From Flavobacterium sp. Root420 (GTDB lineage Bacteria > Bacteroidota > Bacteroidia > Flavobacteriales > Flavobacteriaceae), in NCBI RefSeq assembly GCF_001427905.1, contig NZ_LMEF01000029.1, positions 186,001 to 250,000 on the forward strand: a stretch of 64,000 nt of DNA, written 5' to 3'. The notes under the pieces were generated by a model that saw only the letters and a list, made by a program, of their open reading frames with translations, ran no database searches and had not been told where the DNA came from. The position numbers and the translations under genes were made by a program. Of this stretch, positions 55,046 through 64,000 are shown piece after piece. Each line of letters starts with the position of its first letter. Within the stretch, counting starts at the first letter, position 1.

Positions 55046-55651
55046 TTACAAATCTTTTTGAAGCTCTTTTCTGATTCGGCTCAATTGTGTTGGTGTAATT
55101 CCTAAATGTGACGCAATATGAAGCAGCGCAATCCTCTCTGAAATATCGGGATGTTTGGCTAACAGATTAAGGTATCTTTGGGTCGCATTTTCCATCACTA
55201 AGGAAATTTCGCGTTGTTCTTTTTCGATTACCCAATTCTTTTCGAGATAAGCGATATAATAGCTTTTAAGATCGGTATTTTGGTCAATTAATGCTCTGTA
55301 TTTTTTGTAATTGATGTTTATCAGGATCGAATCTTCAAGAGTTTCAATAGAAAAATCAGAAGGAGTTTGCTGAATTAAAGAAGCAGTTGAGCCTGCAAAA
55401 TCTCCTTCCAGAAAAATGTTTTTGTTATAAATATTTCCAGCTGCATCAGTTATAAAAGCTCGTAAAGCACCTTTGCAGATAAAATGAATTTTTTTGGCAA
55501 TATGTCGGTTTTGTAAAAGTATTTCTCCTTTTTTGACAGATTGAAATTCAACTATATTTTCTATTAATTGCCAGGAGGCATCTGAAATAGAAGCATAGCT
55601 TTGGAATTTTAGTTTTAGTTCCTGAAGGTATCTGATTTGATTGCTTGACAT
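55046..55651 (-). CDS. Crp/Fnr-family transcriptional regulator
   Basis: 201 aa: cyclic-nucleotide-binding-like beta-roll (about 25-120; EFQSVKKGEILLQ and LEGDFAGSTASLI), a dimer helix, and a short C-terminal HTH (ALLHIASHLGITPTQLSRIRK). No FNR-type Cys cluster. It probably responds to a small ligand or stress. Neighbours give no clear target. Confidence 0.9.
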   Translation of the reverse strand: MSSNQIRYLQELKLKFQSYASISDASWQLIENIVEFQSVKKGEILLQNRHIAKKIHFICKGALRAFITDAAGNIYNKNIFLEGDFAGSTASLIQQTPSDFSIETLEDSILININYKKYRALIDQNTDLKSYYIAYLEKNWVIEKEQREISLVMENATQRYLNLLAKHPDISERIALLHIASHLGITPTQLSRIRKELQKDL

Positions 55652-55698
55652 TTGTTGAAGTTTTTTTGCTGCAAAGTGACTAAGACACGAAGTTTTTA

Positions 55699-55834
55699 CC
55701 GCGAATTACGCAAATTTACGCTAATTTTTATTTCTTTTTAAACATAGCCCGCGCTTGAAACGGTTAACTATAGACAAATTAAAAGCACAATTCTATAAAA
55801 TATAATCAGTAAAAATTAGTGTAATTGGTGGCGG
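55699..55834. repeat. Flavobacterial inverted-repeat element (AATTACGCAAATT type)
   Basis: Left part CCGCGAATTACGCAAATTTACGC-type sequence ending in TAATTTTT, right part AAAAATTAGTGTAATTGG ending GGCGG, form imperfect complementary ends of about 24 bp. The middle holds no gene. Confidence 0.6.
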
Positions 55835-55838
55835 ATAT

Positions 55839-55873
55839 AAAAAAAACGCTGCAAAACCGAAGTTTCACAGCGT
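55839..55873 (-). terminator. Terminator of the RND efflux operon
   Basis: ACGCTGTGAAAC / GTTTTGCAGCGT stem with a TTCG tetraloop and eight T residues on the minus strand, 33 nt past the outer-membrane factor stop. Confidence 0.85.
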
Positions 55874-55905
55874 CATCTCAAATAAATAAATAATTAAAAC
55901 GGGTA

Positions 55906-57339
55906 TTATCTCCAACCACCGCCCAATGCGCGATATAACTCGGTATTGGCAGAAAGTTGTGCTCTTTTTATATCGGCTAATTCTAATTCGCTTTGCAATA
56001 AACTGGCTTGCGCAGAAAGTACTTCAAGGTATTCCGCCATTCCGTTTTTGAATAACAGATTGGCATTTTTAATAGCTTGTTGCAACGTTTTTACGCGCTC
56101 TTGAAGAAAAGCTTCTTGCTGTTGTAATTTTTCAACAGCAACCAAAGCATCTGCAACTTCACCAACCGCTACTAAAACAGATTGTCTGAAACGGATAACG
56201 GCTTTTTCTCTTTCAACAACAGCAATATTATATTGCGTTCTGACTCTTTTATTGTTTAATAAAGGTTGCGTTAAACCTCCGGCAACAGTTCCGAATAAAG
56301 AAGCCGGAATATTGAACCAATTACTCGCTTCGAATGAATTCACGCCACCTTGTGCTGTAATTCTCAAAGCCGGATAAAAATCTGCTTTTGTGATTCCAAC
56401 ATTGGCGTTGGCTACTTTTAAAGCCAATTCAGCACTTTTTACATCGGGTCTTCTGCTTACTAGTGAAGACGGAATTCCGATAGCGGCATTGTTTTTAATG
56501 GCAATCGAGCTCAAACGAATCGTTCTTTCTTTTGAATCCGGGAAAGATCCTGTTAGTACACTCAAGGCATTTTCCTGAATGGCGATGTTTTGTTCCAATA
56601 ACGGAATCAATTGCGCCGAGTTTAATTTCTGCGCTTCGGATTGCTGAATCGCCAATGAAGTTACCTGACCGGCATCGTATTTCAGTTTGATGATAGTAGT
56701 GGTGCTGTCATTCAGTTTCAGGGTTTGTCTGGCAATTTCCAATTGTGCATCCAACATCAAAAGATTGTAATATCCTTTAGAAACATTGGCAACAATATTG
56801 GTTTGCAACGCCTTTTTCACCTCTTCAGATTGAAGATATTCAGCATATGCCCCTTTTTTCTGATTTTTGATTTTACCCCAAATATCAGCTTCCCATGAAA
56901 GTGTGGCTCCGGCTGAGAAATCGTCAATGTGTTTTTGACCCAAAGCCTGATTCAGGTTTTTTCCCGTAAAACTATTGTCTGACGGATTGCTGCTGCTGGC
57001 AGTAACGCTCAAATTCACCTGAGGAACATTTCCCCATTTAGATTGCGTAAATCTGTATTGTGCAATTTCGATGTTTTTAGTAGCGATTTGCAAATCGTTA
57101 TTTCGAACTACCGCACTGTCGATGAGCTTGATAATATCTTTTTCTGTAAAGAAGTTTTTCCACTCCAAATCGGCAATACTCGTCGTATCTTTTGAAACCG
57201 ATGCATTCCTGAAATTCTCAGGAAGTGCATCTTTTGGAGTTTCAATATCCTTCGAAACGGAACAGGATATCAATGTGGTGATCAAAATGGCGACCATCAC
57301 GATTTTGGTTATATACTTTTTCATTTTATATTTTGTCAT
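55906..57339 (-). CDS. Outer membrane efflux factor (TolC/NodT-like lipoprotein)
   Basis: 477 aa, lipobox LISC near residue 26. Two OEP repeats form the trimeric channel (VSRRPDVKSAELALKVANANV, then GMAEYLEVLSAQASLL are the family hallmark stretches). It is the exit duct of the RND pump. Its ATG overlaps the stop of the 37-aa gene (TAATG); a later in-frame ATG five codons on is possible. Confidence 0.92.
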   Translation of the reverse strand: MTKYKMKKYITKIVMVAILITTLISCSVSKDIETPKDALPENFRNASVSKDTTSIADLEWKNFFTEKDIIKLIDSAVVRNNDLQIATKNIEIAQYRFTQSKWGNVPQVNLSVTASSSNPSDNSFTGKNLNQALGQKHIDDFSAGATLSWEADIWGKIKNQKKGAYAEYLQSEEVKKALQTNIVANVSKGYYNLLMLDAQLEIARQTLKLNDSTTTIIKLKYDAGQVTSLAIQQSEAQKLNSAQLIPLLEQNIAIQENALSVLTGSFPDSKERTIRLSSIAIKNNAAIGIPSSLVSRRPDVKSAELALKVANANVGITKADFYPALRITAQGGVNSFEASNWFNIPASLFGTVAGGLTQPLLNNKRVRTQYNIAVVEREKAVIRFRQSVLVAVGEVADALVAVEKLQQQEAFLQERVKTLQQAIKNANLLFKNGMAEYLEVLSAQASLLQSELELADIKRAQLSANTELYRALGGGWR

Positions 57340-57452
57340 TAAATTTCTGTACAGGTATCTTTTTTAGCTTCAAGATCTCGTGAGATTCTGTACGATATAT
57401 AGCCGATGCCAAAAATGATGGCCACCAGGATTGTCGTTATATAATTTTCCAT
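57339..57452 (-). CDS. 37-aa single-span membrane protein embedded in the RND operon
   Basis: MENYITTILVAIIFGIGYIS gives one membrane helix (about 4-22), followed by a charged cytoplasmic tail (YRISRDLEAKKDTCTEI). It starts 2 nt after the pump gene stop and its TAA overlaps the ATG of the outer-membrane factor gene (TAATG), so translation of all three is coupled. Size, topology and position recall AcrZ, the small helix that binds E. coli AcrB, but no sequence similarity is claimed. The single Cys distinguishes it from FeoB-linked Cys-rich proteins. Below usual ORF cut-offs. Confidence 0.7.
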   Translation of the reverse strand: MENYITTILVAIIFGIGYISYRISRDLEAKKDTCTEI

Positions 57453-57454
57453 AT

Positions 57455-60400
57455 TTATTTTTCTTCGTTATGTGTTACAGCTGCCGGTTTTCCGGAAACT
57501 TTTTCTTGTAAATGTTGGAATACGATAAATAAAACCGGGATGATCAACAACCCTAGAATTACTCCCGAAACCATACCTCCGGCGGCACCAATACTAATGG
57601 AGTGGTTACCTTGTGCCGATGGTCCTTTGGCACTCATCATCGGAATCAATCCTACTACGAAAGCCAGTGAGGTCATGATAATTGGACGTAAACGTAATTT
57701 GGCAGCATCTATAGCAGCTTTGACCAAAGCCTGTCCGGATTTTCGTTTCTGGACGGCGAACTCGACAATCAAAATCGCATTCTTGGCGAGCAATCCAATT
57801 AACATTACCAATGCAACTTGTACATAAATGTTGTTTTCAATTCCTGTTAAACCAATCGCTACGAATACTCCAAAAATTCCTGCAGGTATGGATAAGATTA
57901 CTGCTAAAGGCAAAATGTAACTTTCGTACTGTGCGGCAAGTAAGAAATAGACGAATATCAAACACAGTAAGAAAATCGTTGCCGATTGACCTCCGGAAGA
58001 AATTTCTTCGCGGGTTTGTCCTGAGAATTCATAACTATAACCTGCAGGTAATTGTTGGGCTGCTACTTCTTCAATCGCTTTAATGGCATCTCCGGAACTA
58101 AATCCAGGTTTGGGAATCGCATTAATCGAAATTGAGTTAAACAAGTTGTATCTCGAAGCGGTTTCAGAACCGTAAATACGGCTTAGTTTTACTAGAGTAT
58201 TTATCGGAACCATCTCGCCATTTTTGTTTTTCACAAACACCCTGTCAATGGCTGACGGATCTGCTCTGTCTGCAATATCGGCCTGAACAACTACTCTGTA
58301 ATATTTACCAAATCGGTTAAAGTCGGAGGCTTGCGCACTACCAAAATAAGCCTGCATGGTTTGCAGAATATCTTTTACCTTAACGCCTAACTGATCTGCT
58401 TTTTCATCGTTGATATCCAATTGTAATTGAGGATAATCGGCTTTGAAAGAGGTAAAGGCTACTGCAATTTCAGGGCGTTTCATCAATTCCCCAATAAAGG
58501 TTTGAGAGATTCCGCTAAACTTATCGAGTTTACCTCCGGTTTTATCCTGAAGAACCAAATCCAATGCCTCAACGTTACTAAATCCGGGAACAGTTGGGAA
58601 ACTAAACACGAAGAAACTACCTCCTGAAATCGCGCCCAATTGGCCACGAACCTGATTCATGATTTCCTCAATATTTTTAACCTCGCCACGTTCTTCATTT
58701 GGTTTAAGCAATACGAAAACAACTGCCGATGATGGGCTAGTAGAATTCGTTAGTAAGTTGAAACCAGAGATTGCCGTTACAAATCGTGATGCGTCTAAAC
58801 GTTTTAAAGTGTTTTCTGCCTGAGTCATTATTTTCTGAGTTCCGTCAAGAGATGTCCCAGACGGAGTGTTAACAGCAATGGCAATAAAACCCTGATCTTC
58901 TGTCGGGATAAATCCTGCAGGAGTGGTTTTAACCATTACAATTGTGGCGAAAGTAATTAAGGCCAATCCACCTAAACTAACCCATTTATTACGAATTAAG
59001 AATTTTAATCCGCCAACATAACGGTTGGTCAATGCTTCAAAACTATTGTTGAATCCGGTAAAGAATTTCTCTTTAAATCCTTGTTTTTTGTATGAAGGAT
59101 CTCCTTCGTGCGCAGCATGATTATCTTTTAAGAATAAAGCGGCAAGGGCAGGGCTTAATGTCAAAGCATTTACGGCTGAAATTACAATTGCAATTGCCAT
59201 CGTAAAAGCAAACTGACGATAGAAAACTCCCGTTGAACCTTCCATAAAACCAACCGGCAGGAATACAGCAGCCATTACCAGCGTAATTGAGATAATAGCA
59301 CCCGTTATTTCGTGCATTGCTTCATGTGTGGCTACTTTTGGAGACAAATGTTTATGCTCCATTTTCGCGTGCACGGCCTCGACGACGACAATCGCATCAT
59401 CCACCACAATACCAATGGCTAAGATTAAAGCGAAAAGCGTTAAAAGGTTGATCGAGAATCCAAATAACTGCATGAAGAAGAACGTTCCTAAAATTGCTAC
59501 AGGTACAGCAATGGCCGGAATTAATGTTGATCTGAAATCCTGCAGGAAGATAAATACCACTATAAATACCAGTATAAAAGCTTCAATTAAAGTATGCTCA
59601 ACCTGTTCGATGGATTGATCTAATGATACTTTTGTACTATAGAAAATATTGTGTTTTATTCCTGCCGGGAAATCCTTAGAGGCCTTCTCCATCAATTTGT
59701 TGATCGCAATCTGAATTTCATTGGAGTTAGAACCAGCCAGCTGAATAACCCCAATTACAACCCCTTTTTTACCGTTCAAACGGGTTAAACTGTTATAAGA
59801 GTAAGCCCCAAGTTCGACTCTGGCAACATCTTTCAAACGCAGGATAGAACCGTCAGCATTCGAACGAATCGCAATGTTTTGATAATCTTCCGGTTTGGTA
59901 AGTTTCCCTTTGTATTTAATTACATATTCAAAAACTTCTTTACTTCTTTCCCCAAATTTACCCGGAGCAGCCTCTAAACTTTTGTCCTGAATCGCTGCCA
60001 TAACTTCATTTGGCGTCACATTGTAAGTCGACATTTGAGTTGGGTTGAGCCAAACCCTCATCGAGTAATCTTTAACCCCACCAAAAATACTGGCAGCACC
60101 TACACCCGGAATACGTTTAATCTCCGGAATGATATTAATTTGAGCATAATTGGCAACAAAAGTCTGATCGTATTTCGATTCGTCTTCTGTGTACATACCA
60201 ATGGCCATGATGAAACTGTTTTGTTGTTTGGCGGTAATTACACCTTGCTGAACAACTTCGGCAGGTAACTGACTTGTCGCCTGAGCAACTCTGTTCTGAA
60301 CATTAACTGCAGCCTGATCGGCATCTGTTCCTAATTTAAAGAAAACAGTAATTGCAAGTGTACCATCGTTACTCGCTGTTGAACTCATGTAGGTCATGTT

Positions 60401-60619
60401 TTCAACCCCATTTATAGACTCTTCCAAAGAGGGTGCAACCGAACGTAAAACCGTTTCGGCATTCGCTCCCGGATAAACCGCCGTTACCAAAACCGAGGGA
60501 GGCGCAATATCAGGAAACTGTTGTAAAGGCAATTTTGTAAGTCCAAGTACACCCAGGATCACCAATAAAATGGAGATTACGGTTGCCAGTACAGGTCTTT
60601 GTATAAATATTTTGAACAT
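57455..60619 (-). CDS. RND-family (HAE1-type) multidrug efflux transporter
   Basis: 1054-aa inner membrane proton antiporter with 12 spans and two large periplasmic loops. GIVVDDAIVVVEAVHAKME holds the proton-relay Asp pair in TM4, and FIPTEDQGFIAIAV and the duplicated ILAIG/LIGLLAKNAILIVEFA segments identify the HAE1 group. It works with the adaptor encoded 11 bp upstream and with the outer-membrane factor. Likely drug or bile-like substrate range is not predictable. Confidence 0.95.
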   Translation of the reverse strand: MFKIFIQRPVLATVISILLVILGVLGLTKLPLQQFPDIAPPSVLVTAVYPGANAETVLRSVAPSLEESINGVENMTYMSSTASNDGTLAITVFFKLGTDADQAAVNVQNRVAQATSQLPAEVVQQGVITAKQQNSFIMAIGMYTEDESKYDQTFVANYAQINIIPEIKRIPGVGAASIFGGVKDYSMRVWLNPTQMSTYNVTPNEVMAAIQDKSLEAAPGKFGERSKEVFEYVIKYKGKLTKPEDYQNIAIRSNADGSILRLKDVARVELGAYSYNSLTRLNGKKGVVIGVIQLAGSNSNEIQIAINKLMEKASKDFPAGIKHNIFYSTKVSLDQSIEQVEHTLIEAFILVFIVVFIFLQDFRSTLIPAIAVPVAILGTFFFMQLFGFSINLLTLFALILAIGIVVDDAIVVVEAVHAKMEHKHLSPKVATHEAMHEITGAIISITLVMAAVFLPVGFMEGSTGVFYRQFAFTMAIAIVISAVNALTLSPALAALFLKDNHAAHEGDPSYKKQGFKEKFFTGFNNSFEALTNRYVGGLKFLIRNKWVSLGGLALITFATIVMVKTTPAGFIPTEDQGFIAIAVNTPSGTSLDGTQKIMTQAENTLKRLDASRFVTAISGFNLLTNSTSPSSAVVFVLLKPNEERGEVKNIEEIMNQVRGQLGAISGGSFFVFSFPTVPGFSNVEALDLVLQDKTGGKLDKFSGISQTFIGELMKRPEIAVAFTSFKADYPQLQLDINDEKADQLGVKVKDILQTMQAYFGSAQASDFNRFGKYYRVVVQADIADRADPSAIDRVFVKNKNGEMVPINTLVKLSRIYGSETASRYNLFNSISINAIPKPGFSSGDAIKAIEEVAAQQLPAGYSYEFSGQTREEISSGGQSATIFLLCLIFVYFLLAAQYESYILPLAVILSIPAGIFGVFVAIGLTGIENNIYVQVALVMLIGLLAKNAILIVEFAVQKRKSGQALVKAAIDAAKLRLRPIIMTSLAFVVGLIPMMSAKGPSAQGNHSISIGAAGGMVSGVILGLLIIPVLFIVFQHLQEKVSGKPAAVTHNEEK

Positions 60620-60630
60620 TGTCGTAAAAA

Positions 60631-61779
60631 TTATTTTTTGTTAATTATTTGGGCAACTTCAGCAGTCGATTTTTGAGGTTGGATCACTTGTCCTTCCTGA
60701 AGTTTGTCGATTCCGCTCAATACAATTTGGTCCCCAGATTTTACACCATCTTTAATTAAATAATTGGTTCCGCTTTTACCAAGAATTGTGATAGGCATTT
60801 TGTTTACTTTATTTCCTTTGTTAAGCGTATAAACAAATACTTTATCCTGCATTTCAATAGTAGCCGATTGTGGTACCAGAATCGCATCGTCATGATTGAT
60901 TCCTAAACGAATTTTTCCAGTGTTTCCAGAACGTAAAGTTCCGTTTGCATTTGGGAAAGTCGCTCTTAAGGTAATCGCGCCCGTGTTTTTATCAAATTGA
61001 CCATCCACCATATCAATTTTTCCTGTTTGTGCATAAGGATTATCATCAGCCAAAATCAAAGTAACAGGAGGTAATTTTTTGATTTTATCACCTAGGGTAT
61101 TTCCGGCATATTGCGTTTTGAATTTGATGAAATCAGTCTCACCTAAAGAGAAGTAAACAAAAACTTCATGCACATCTGAAAGTTTGGTTAGCGGTTCAAT
61201 ATCGGTAGCCGAAACTAAACTTCCTTGTTTTTTAGGCAACCTTCCTATGTAACCACTAACAGGTGCTGTCACATTGGTATATCCTAAATTAATTCTGGCA
61301 GATGCTACCATTGCTCTTGCCTGCTCGATATTAGCAGCAGCAATTTTTTGAGAAGCTTTAGCCGTTTTCAATTGATAGTCAGAAACCACCTTATTTTGAA
61401 CTAAAGGAGTTAATTTATCTACCTCTAACTGAGCGTTGATCAAAGCCGCTTCAGAAGCATGAAGGCTAGCCAAAGCATTGTTTAATTGCTCACGGAAAGG
61501 GCGTTCGTTTATTTTGAATAAAGTTTGGCCTTTACTTACATAGGCGCCTTCGTCTACTAAAACGCGATCAAGGTTTCCGCTTACTTGTGGACGAATCTCT
61601 ACATCTACAGTTCCTTGTATCGAAGCTGGATATTCAGCATCAGTCACAGCATCAGAGTTTTGAATCGCTAAAACAGGCAGGAGTGGAGCTGCCGGAGCAG
61701 GAGCCTGCGCTTTATCTGCACAACTGCTTAGTACAAGTGCCAGAATAAAACTGGTTATAATTACATTTTTCATTTTCAT
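60631..61779 (-). CDS. RND periplasmic adaptor lipoprotein
   Basis: 382-aa membrane fusion protein. Lipobox LSSC, then the barrel-sandwich hybrid (IRPQVSGNLDRVLVDEGAYVSKGQ), a helical hairpin (about 90-160) and the beta-barrel and membrane-proximal domains. The ATG at 61779 puts the signal peptide at the N-terminus; an earlier ATG at 61848 would add 23 residues. First gene of the efflux operon, preceded by operator copies. Confidence 0.93.
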   Translation of the reverse strand: MKMKNVIITSFILALVLSSCADKAQAPAPAAPLLPVLAIQNSDAVTDAEYPASIQGTVDVEIRPQVSGNLDRVLVDEGAYVSKGQTLFKINERPFREQLNNALASLHASEAALINAQLEVDKLTPLVQNKVVSDYQLKTAKASQKIAAANIEQARAMVASARINLGYTNVTAPVSGYIGRLPKKQGSLVSATDIEPLTKLSDVHEVFVYFSLGETDFIKFKTQYAGNTLGDKIKKLPPVTLILADDNPYAQTGKIDMVDGQFDKNTGAITLRATFPNANGTLRSGNTGKIRLGINHDDAILVPQSATIEMQDKVFVYTLNKGNKVNKMPITILGKSGTNYLIKDGVKSGDQIVLSGIDKLQEGQVIQPQKSTAEVAQIINKK

Positions 61780-61869
61780 ATTGGTTTTAATTTGTTGGAC
61801 ATTTATTTGAGTTAAAATCTTTTGTATTCTGGTTTTCCCGATATTCATAATTAATTTGATTAAATTATC

Positions 61870-61880
61870 TAACGTTGTTA
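61870..61880. promoter_or_regulatory. TetR operator copy A
   Basis: TAACGTTGTTA, near-palindrome matching the consensus TAACACTGTTA except at two central bases; about 90 bp before the adaptor ATG. Confidence 0.65.
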
Positions 61881-61949
61881 AGTTAAAAGGCGCAAAATTC
61901 CGAATAGTGAGCCCATTGCGATTCTATTAAAAATCGGTATTAAATTATT

Positions 61950-61960
61950 TATCACTGTTA
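61950..61960. promoter_or_regulatory. TetR operator copy B
   Basis: TATCACTGTTA, one mismatch to the consensus, followed by AAGTA as in copies A and C. Confidence 0.65.
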
Positions 61961-62006
61961 AGTAAATAGTAAAAAAAGGTTACTAAATTACTCTAATTAA
62001 ATTTTC

Positions 62007-62017
62007 TAACACTGTTA
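62007..62017. promoter_or_regulatory. TetR operator copy C
   Basis: TAACACTGTTA, exact 11-bp palindrome, 19 bp beyond the tetR stop codon. With A and B it places three sites in front of the pump operon. Confidence 0.7.
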
Positions 62018-62036
62018 AGTGGAATTGAAAATTTTT

Positions 62037-62630
62037 TTACTGTATTGATTTGATGATACCACCAATCGCATCTTTGAGGATTTGATTGTTGATTGTTTCC
62101 ATTACTTCGCTTTTGTTAATGATGTTAATCGCAATTAAACCGTGAATAACAGAAAAGAATGTAAAATATTTTTGTTTGATAACTTCAGGGCCCGGATTAC
62201 TGTCTTTCATAATTTCAGCAATCACTGCGGTGAACAATTTGTAAGGTGCCTCTGCAGCCGAACATTGTTGGGAACAACAATTCATTTGCACACCAAACAT
62301 AACCTGATACATTTCGGTATCTGTAAAGGCAAAATCCCAATACGCCATCCACATGGCTTCTAATTGGTCTTCCGGTTTATCAAATTTAGCTCTGGCGTTT
62401 TGCAACTCTTTCGATAATTTAATAAATCCTTTACCGGTTAATTCATTTAAAATAGCTTCTTTATTGGAGAAGTATTCGTAGATAATAGGGGCAGTGTATT
62501 CAATCTTGTCAGCAATCTTTCGCATACTCAGACCTTGCCATCCTTCTTCTTTTACGATAGAATAAGCAGCTTCAAGAATATTATTTCTTGTCTCTTCTTT
62601 TTGTCTTAATATACGATCTTTACTTGCCAT
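62037..62630 (-). CDS. TetR-family repressor of the efflux operon
   Basis: 197 aa. The N-terminal HTH is MRKIADKIEYTAPIIYEYFSN (about 36-56); the ligand domain follows, with an unusual Cys cluster MNCCSQQCS at about 118-126 that could sense oxidants or metals. The ATG at 62630 is preferred; the longer frame begins at GTG inside an operator. Operators lie on both sides of the gene: one at its own promoter, three before the pump. It should repress both. Confidence 0.9.
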   Translation of the reverse strand: MASKDRILRQKEETRNNILEAAYSIVKEEGWQGLSMRKIADKIEYTAPIIYEYFSNKEAILNELTGKGFIKLSKELQNARAKFDKPEDQLEAMWMAYWDFAFTDTEMYQVMFGVQMNCCSQQCSAAEAPYKLFTAVIAEIMKDSNPGPEVIKQKYFTFFSVIHGLIAINIINKSEVMETINNQILKDAIGGIIKSIQ

Positions 62631-62651
62631 TTTGATGAGTATTAAATAATC

Positions 62652-62672
62652 TAACACTGTTAGGCAAATGTA
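62652..62672 (-). promoter_or_regulatory. tetR promoter with operator copy D
   Basis: On the minus strand the -7 box TACATTTG (62672-62665) is followed after 2 nt by TAACAGTGTTA (62662-62652), placing the operator over the transcription start. Indicates autorepression. Confidence 0.7.
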
Positions 62673-62949
62673 ATACCGATTTTCTAATTATAACATAAAT
62701 TCATTATAATTTTTTCTTATTCTGTTATAGATGATAATGAAATAGCAGTAAAATAAGGACTTCAGAAAGATTTTATATTTTCTGAAAGTCTGGTTTTAAT
62801 TAAAGTTTAACTAAAATTCAAGTTCGATTAAGATCATTCCGATACTTTTTAATTCCAAAAAACGTCTCATTTCTTTCCTGAAGAATAAAAATCCTTTCAA
62901 TTTTTAAAATAAGTTGATTTTTAAGGAGCAGAAATTTCGTTTTTATCAA

Positions 62950-63030
62950 ACGTTTAGTCCCGCTATCCGCTTGTATCTTTTCCCGACTAAAGAAGCCGGA
63001 AAAAGGATACCGCTTCTCGGGGCTAGACGA
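62950..63030. repeat. Flavobacterial interspersed repeat (GGGACTA/GCGGATA type)
   Basis: Left part TAGTCCCGCTATCCGCTTG (62955-62973) and right part GGATACCGCTTCTCGGGGCTA (63005-63025) are imperfect inverted copies. This repeat type is common between flavobacterial genes. The rest of 62658-62949 shows no gene. Confidence 0.6.
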
Positions 63031-63072
63031 GAGGTTTAGTTTTCATAAGATGATACTAAAAAATTGCATAAC

Positions 63073-64000
63073 CTAGACTGGACTGAAGTCCAGCCCTACA
63101 ATATCTGTCATTCCTTTCTCTATTTTTTCATTGACATCATTATAAAATGGAGTTTCAATGTCGTGTTTTTTGGCATTTTCAATAACATAATCAACCAAAA
63201 AATGTTTTTCAGTTTTATTGTTATTTTCAAAATCCAATTGCAACGATGACTTAGATTCAAAAGGAAATTTCGTCAATAAATCTTTAGCGGTTTCAATGTC
63301 TTCATTTGTTAGAATAATATTATTTTTCAGCGCAAGCGATTGAATCTCAATCATCATATTTTCCAGAATATGCATTAGATTTTGATCTTCCAAAAGCTGG
63401 CCAAAAGAAACTTTATAGGCAGAAGTTATGGCTGCAACCGGCGCAACGAACAAATATTTCTTCCAGAGCGTTTGGTTAATATTTTCAAGATACGTAATGT
63501 CTAAACCTCCGGCTGCTAACAAATCGATCAAAGGTTGATTTTCTTTTCCCCCCACGAAAATTTTTCCGGGACCGCCAACATGCTGTACATGTCCTGCTTG
63601 CATTACATTCGAAGCGACATAAATACAGCCTTCCATAATTTGCCCGGCCTCTGGTAAAGTTTCACGGATAATTTCTTCAGCATTTACCACATTTTGTAAC
63701 GTGATTATAACAGTCGCCGCATTGATACAATCTTTATAACTAGATAGTACATCGCTTATAGAATAAGATTTAGAAGTAAGAATTAAAACATCCAAAATCC
63801 CTATTGCTGTCGGATTATCTGATACTAAATCCGGAAATATGGTTGTCGTTTCGCCTTTAGATTCAAACAGTAAACCTTCCTTTTGAATGGCGTTTTTGGT
63901 TTCACCTCTGCAAATAAAAATGATTTTGGTGGTACTGTCTTTGTATTTCTTTGCCAATGGAGCACCAACAAATCCGCCGATTCCACCAATTCCAAGAATT
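63073..64000 (-). CDS. Ketopantoate reductase (PanE/ApbA family), 5' end beyond window
   Basis: NADPH-dependent reductase making pantoate for coenzyme A. The N-terminal Rossmann motif ILGIGGIGGFVGAPLA is read at the right edge; the start codon is outside. VVNAEEIIRETLPEAGQIMEG and NQTLWKKYLFVAPVAAITSAY (the family KxxxN-like active site region with Lys) are present, and the C-terminal helical domain is complete. The last residues (VGLDFSPV) come from a repeat palindrome CTGGACT/AGTCCAG at 63078-63093. Confidence 0.88.
   Translation of the reverse strand, partial: ILGIGGIGGFVGAPLAKKYKDSTTKIIFICRGETKNAIQKEGLLFESKGETTTIFPDLVSDNPTAIGILDVLILTSKSYSISDVLSSYKDCINAATVIITLQNVVNAEEIIRETLPEAGQIMEGCIYVASNVMQAGHVQHVGGPGKIFVGGKENQPLIDLLAAGGLDITYLENINQTLWKKYLFVAPVAAITSAYKVSFGQLLEDQNLMHILENMMIEIQSLALKNNIILTNEDIETAKDLLTKFPFESKSSLQLDFENNNKTEKHFLVDYVIENAKKHDIETPFYNDVNEKIEKGMTDIVGLDFSPV

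Noticed and set aside
57339..57452. FeoB-associated Cys-rich protein
   Set aside because: Only one Cys and no feo genes nearby; RND association is a better reading.

Overview
The window is AT-rich chromosomal DNA from a member of the Bacteroidota, almost certainly Flavobacterium or a close relative. The evidence is the SusC/SusD pair, a hybrid two-component regulator, GH43/GH97/GH130 enzymes, -7 boxes of the TAnnTTTG type just upstream of many starts, A-rich rather than Shine-Dalgarno leaders, and several intergenic repeat families typical of flavobacteria. Most of it is ordinary flavobacterial chromosome. The unusual parts are small leaders, small proteins and broken genes.

Layout. 1-7800: a hybrid sensor kinase (cut by the left edge) diverges from two secreted GH43 enzymes, forming one side of a xylan/arabinan-type utilisation locus. 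7800-9800: a patchy junction holding a C-terminal scrap of an aminotransferase, a zeta-like kinase toxin with its antitoxin, and tRNA-Tyr. 9980-19500: housekeeping and unknown genes, including a TlpA-like lipoprotein broken by an in-frame TGA, a J-domain/KTSC protein, a YchJ-like protein, a VWA/MoxR-type ATPase pair, a 2OG-Fe(II) oxygenase and an EamA transporter. 19600-21250: glutamate dehydrogenase preceded by two tandem 28-residue Cys-rich leader ORFs, each followed by a hairpin. This is the best candidate for an undescribed regulatory device.

22669-34640: a polysaccharide utilisation locus with a DUF6377-type membrane regulator, two secreted accessory proteins, SusC, SusD, a GH71/99-like enzyme and a GH97 alpha-glucosidase. 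The enzymes point to an alpha-linked glycan. 34800-40730: a frameshifted outer-membrane barrel gene, MarR, MATE efflux, DUF6526, a family-6 DNA glycosylase and an AraC regulator.

40815-47797: a tight minus-strand operon of MlaE, MlaF, MlaD, a large AsmA-like protein, a low-affinity iron permease-like protein and an FAD oxidoreductase, best read as an envelope lipid-transport module. 48066-51399: a GT4 glycosyltransferase fused to a probable helical hydrolase-like domain, overlapping a GH130 phosphorylase. 51838-55651: small stress and unknown genes. 55906-62630: a TetR-controlled RND efflux operon with an embedded 37-residue single-span membrane protein, overlapped by the outer-membrane factor start, and four copies of a TAACACTGTTA operator. 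The right edge cuts a ketopantoate reductase gene.
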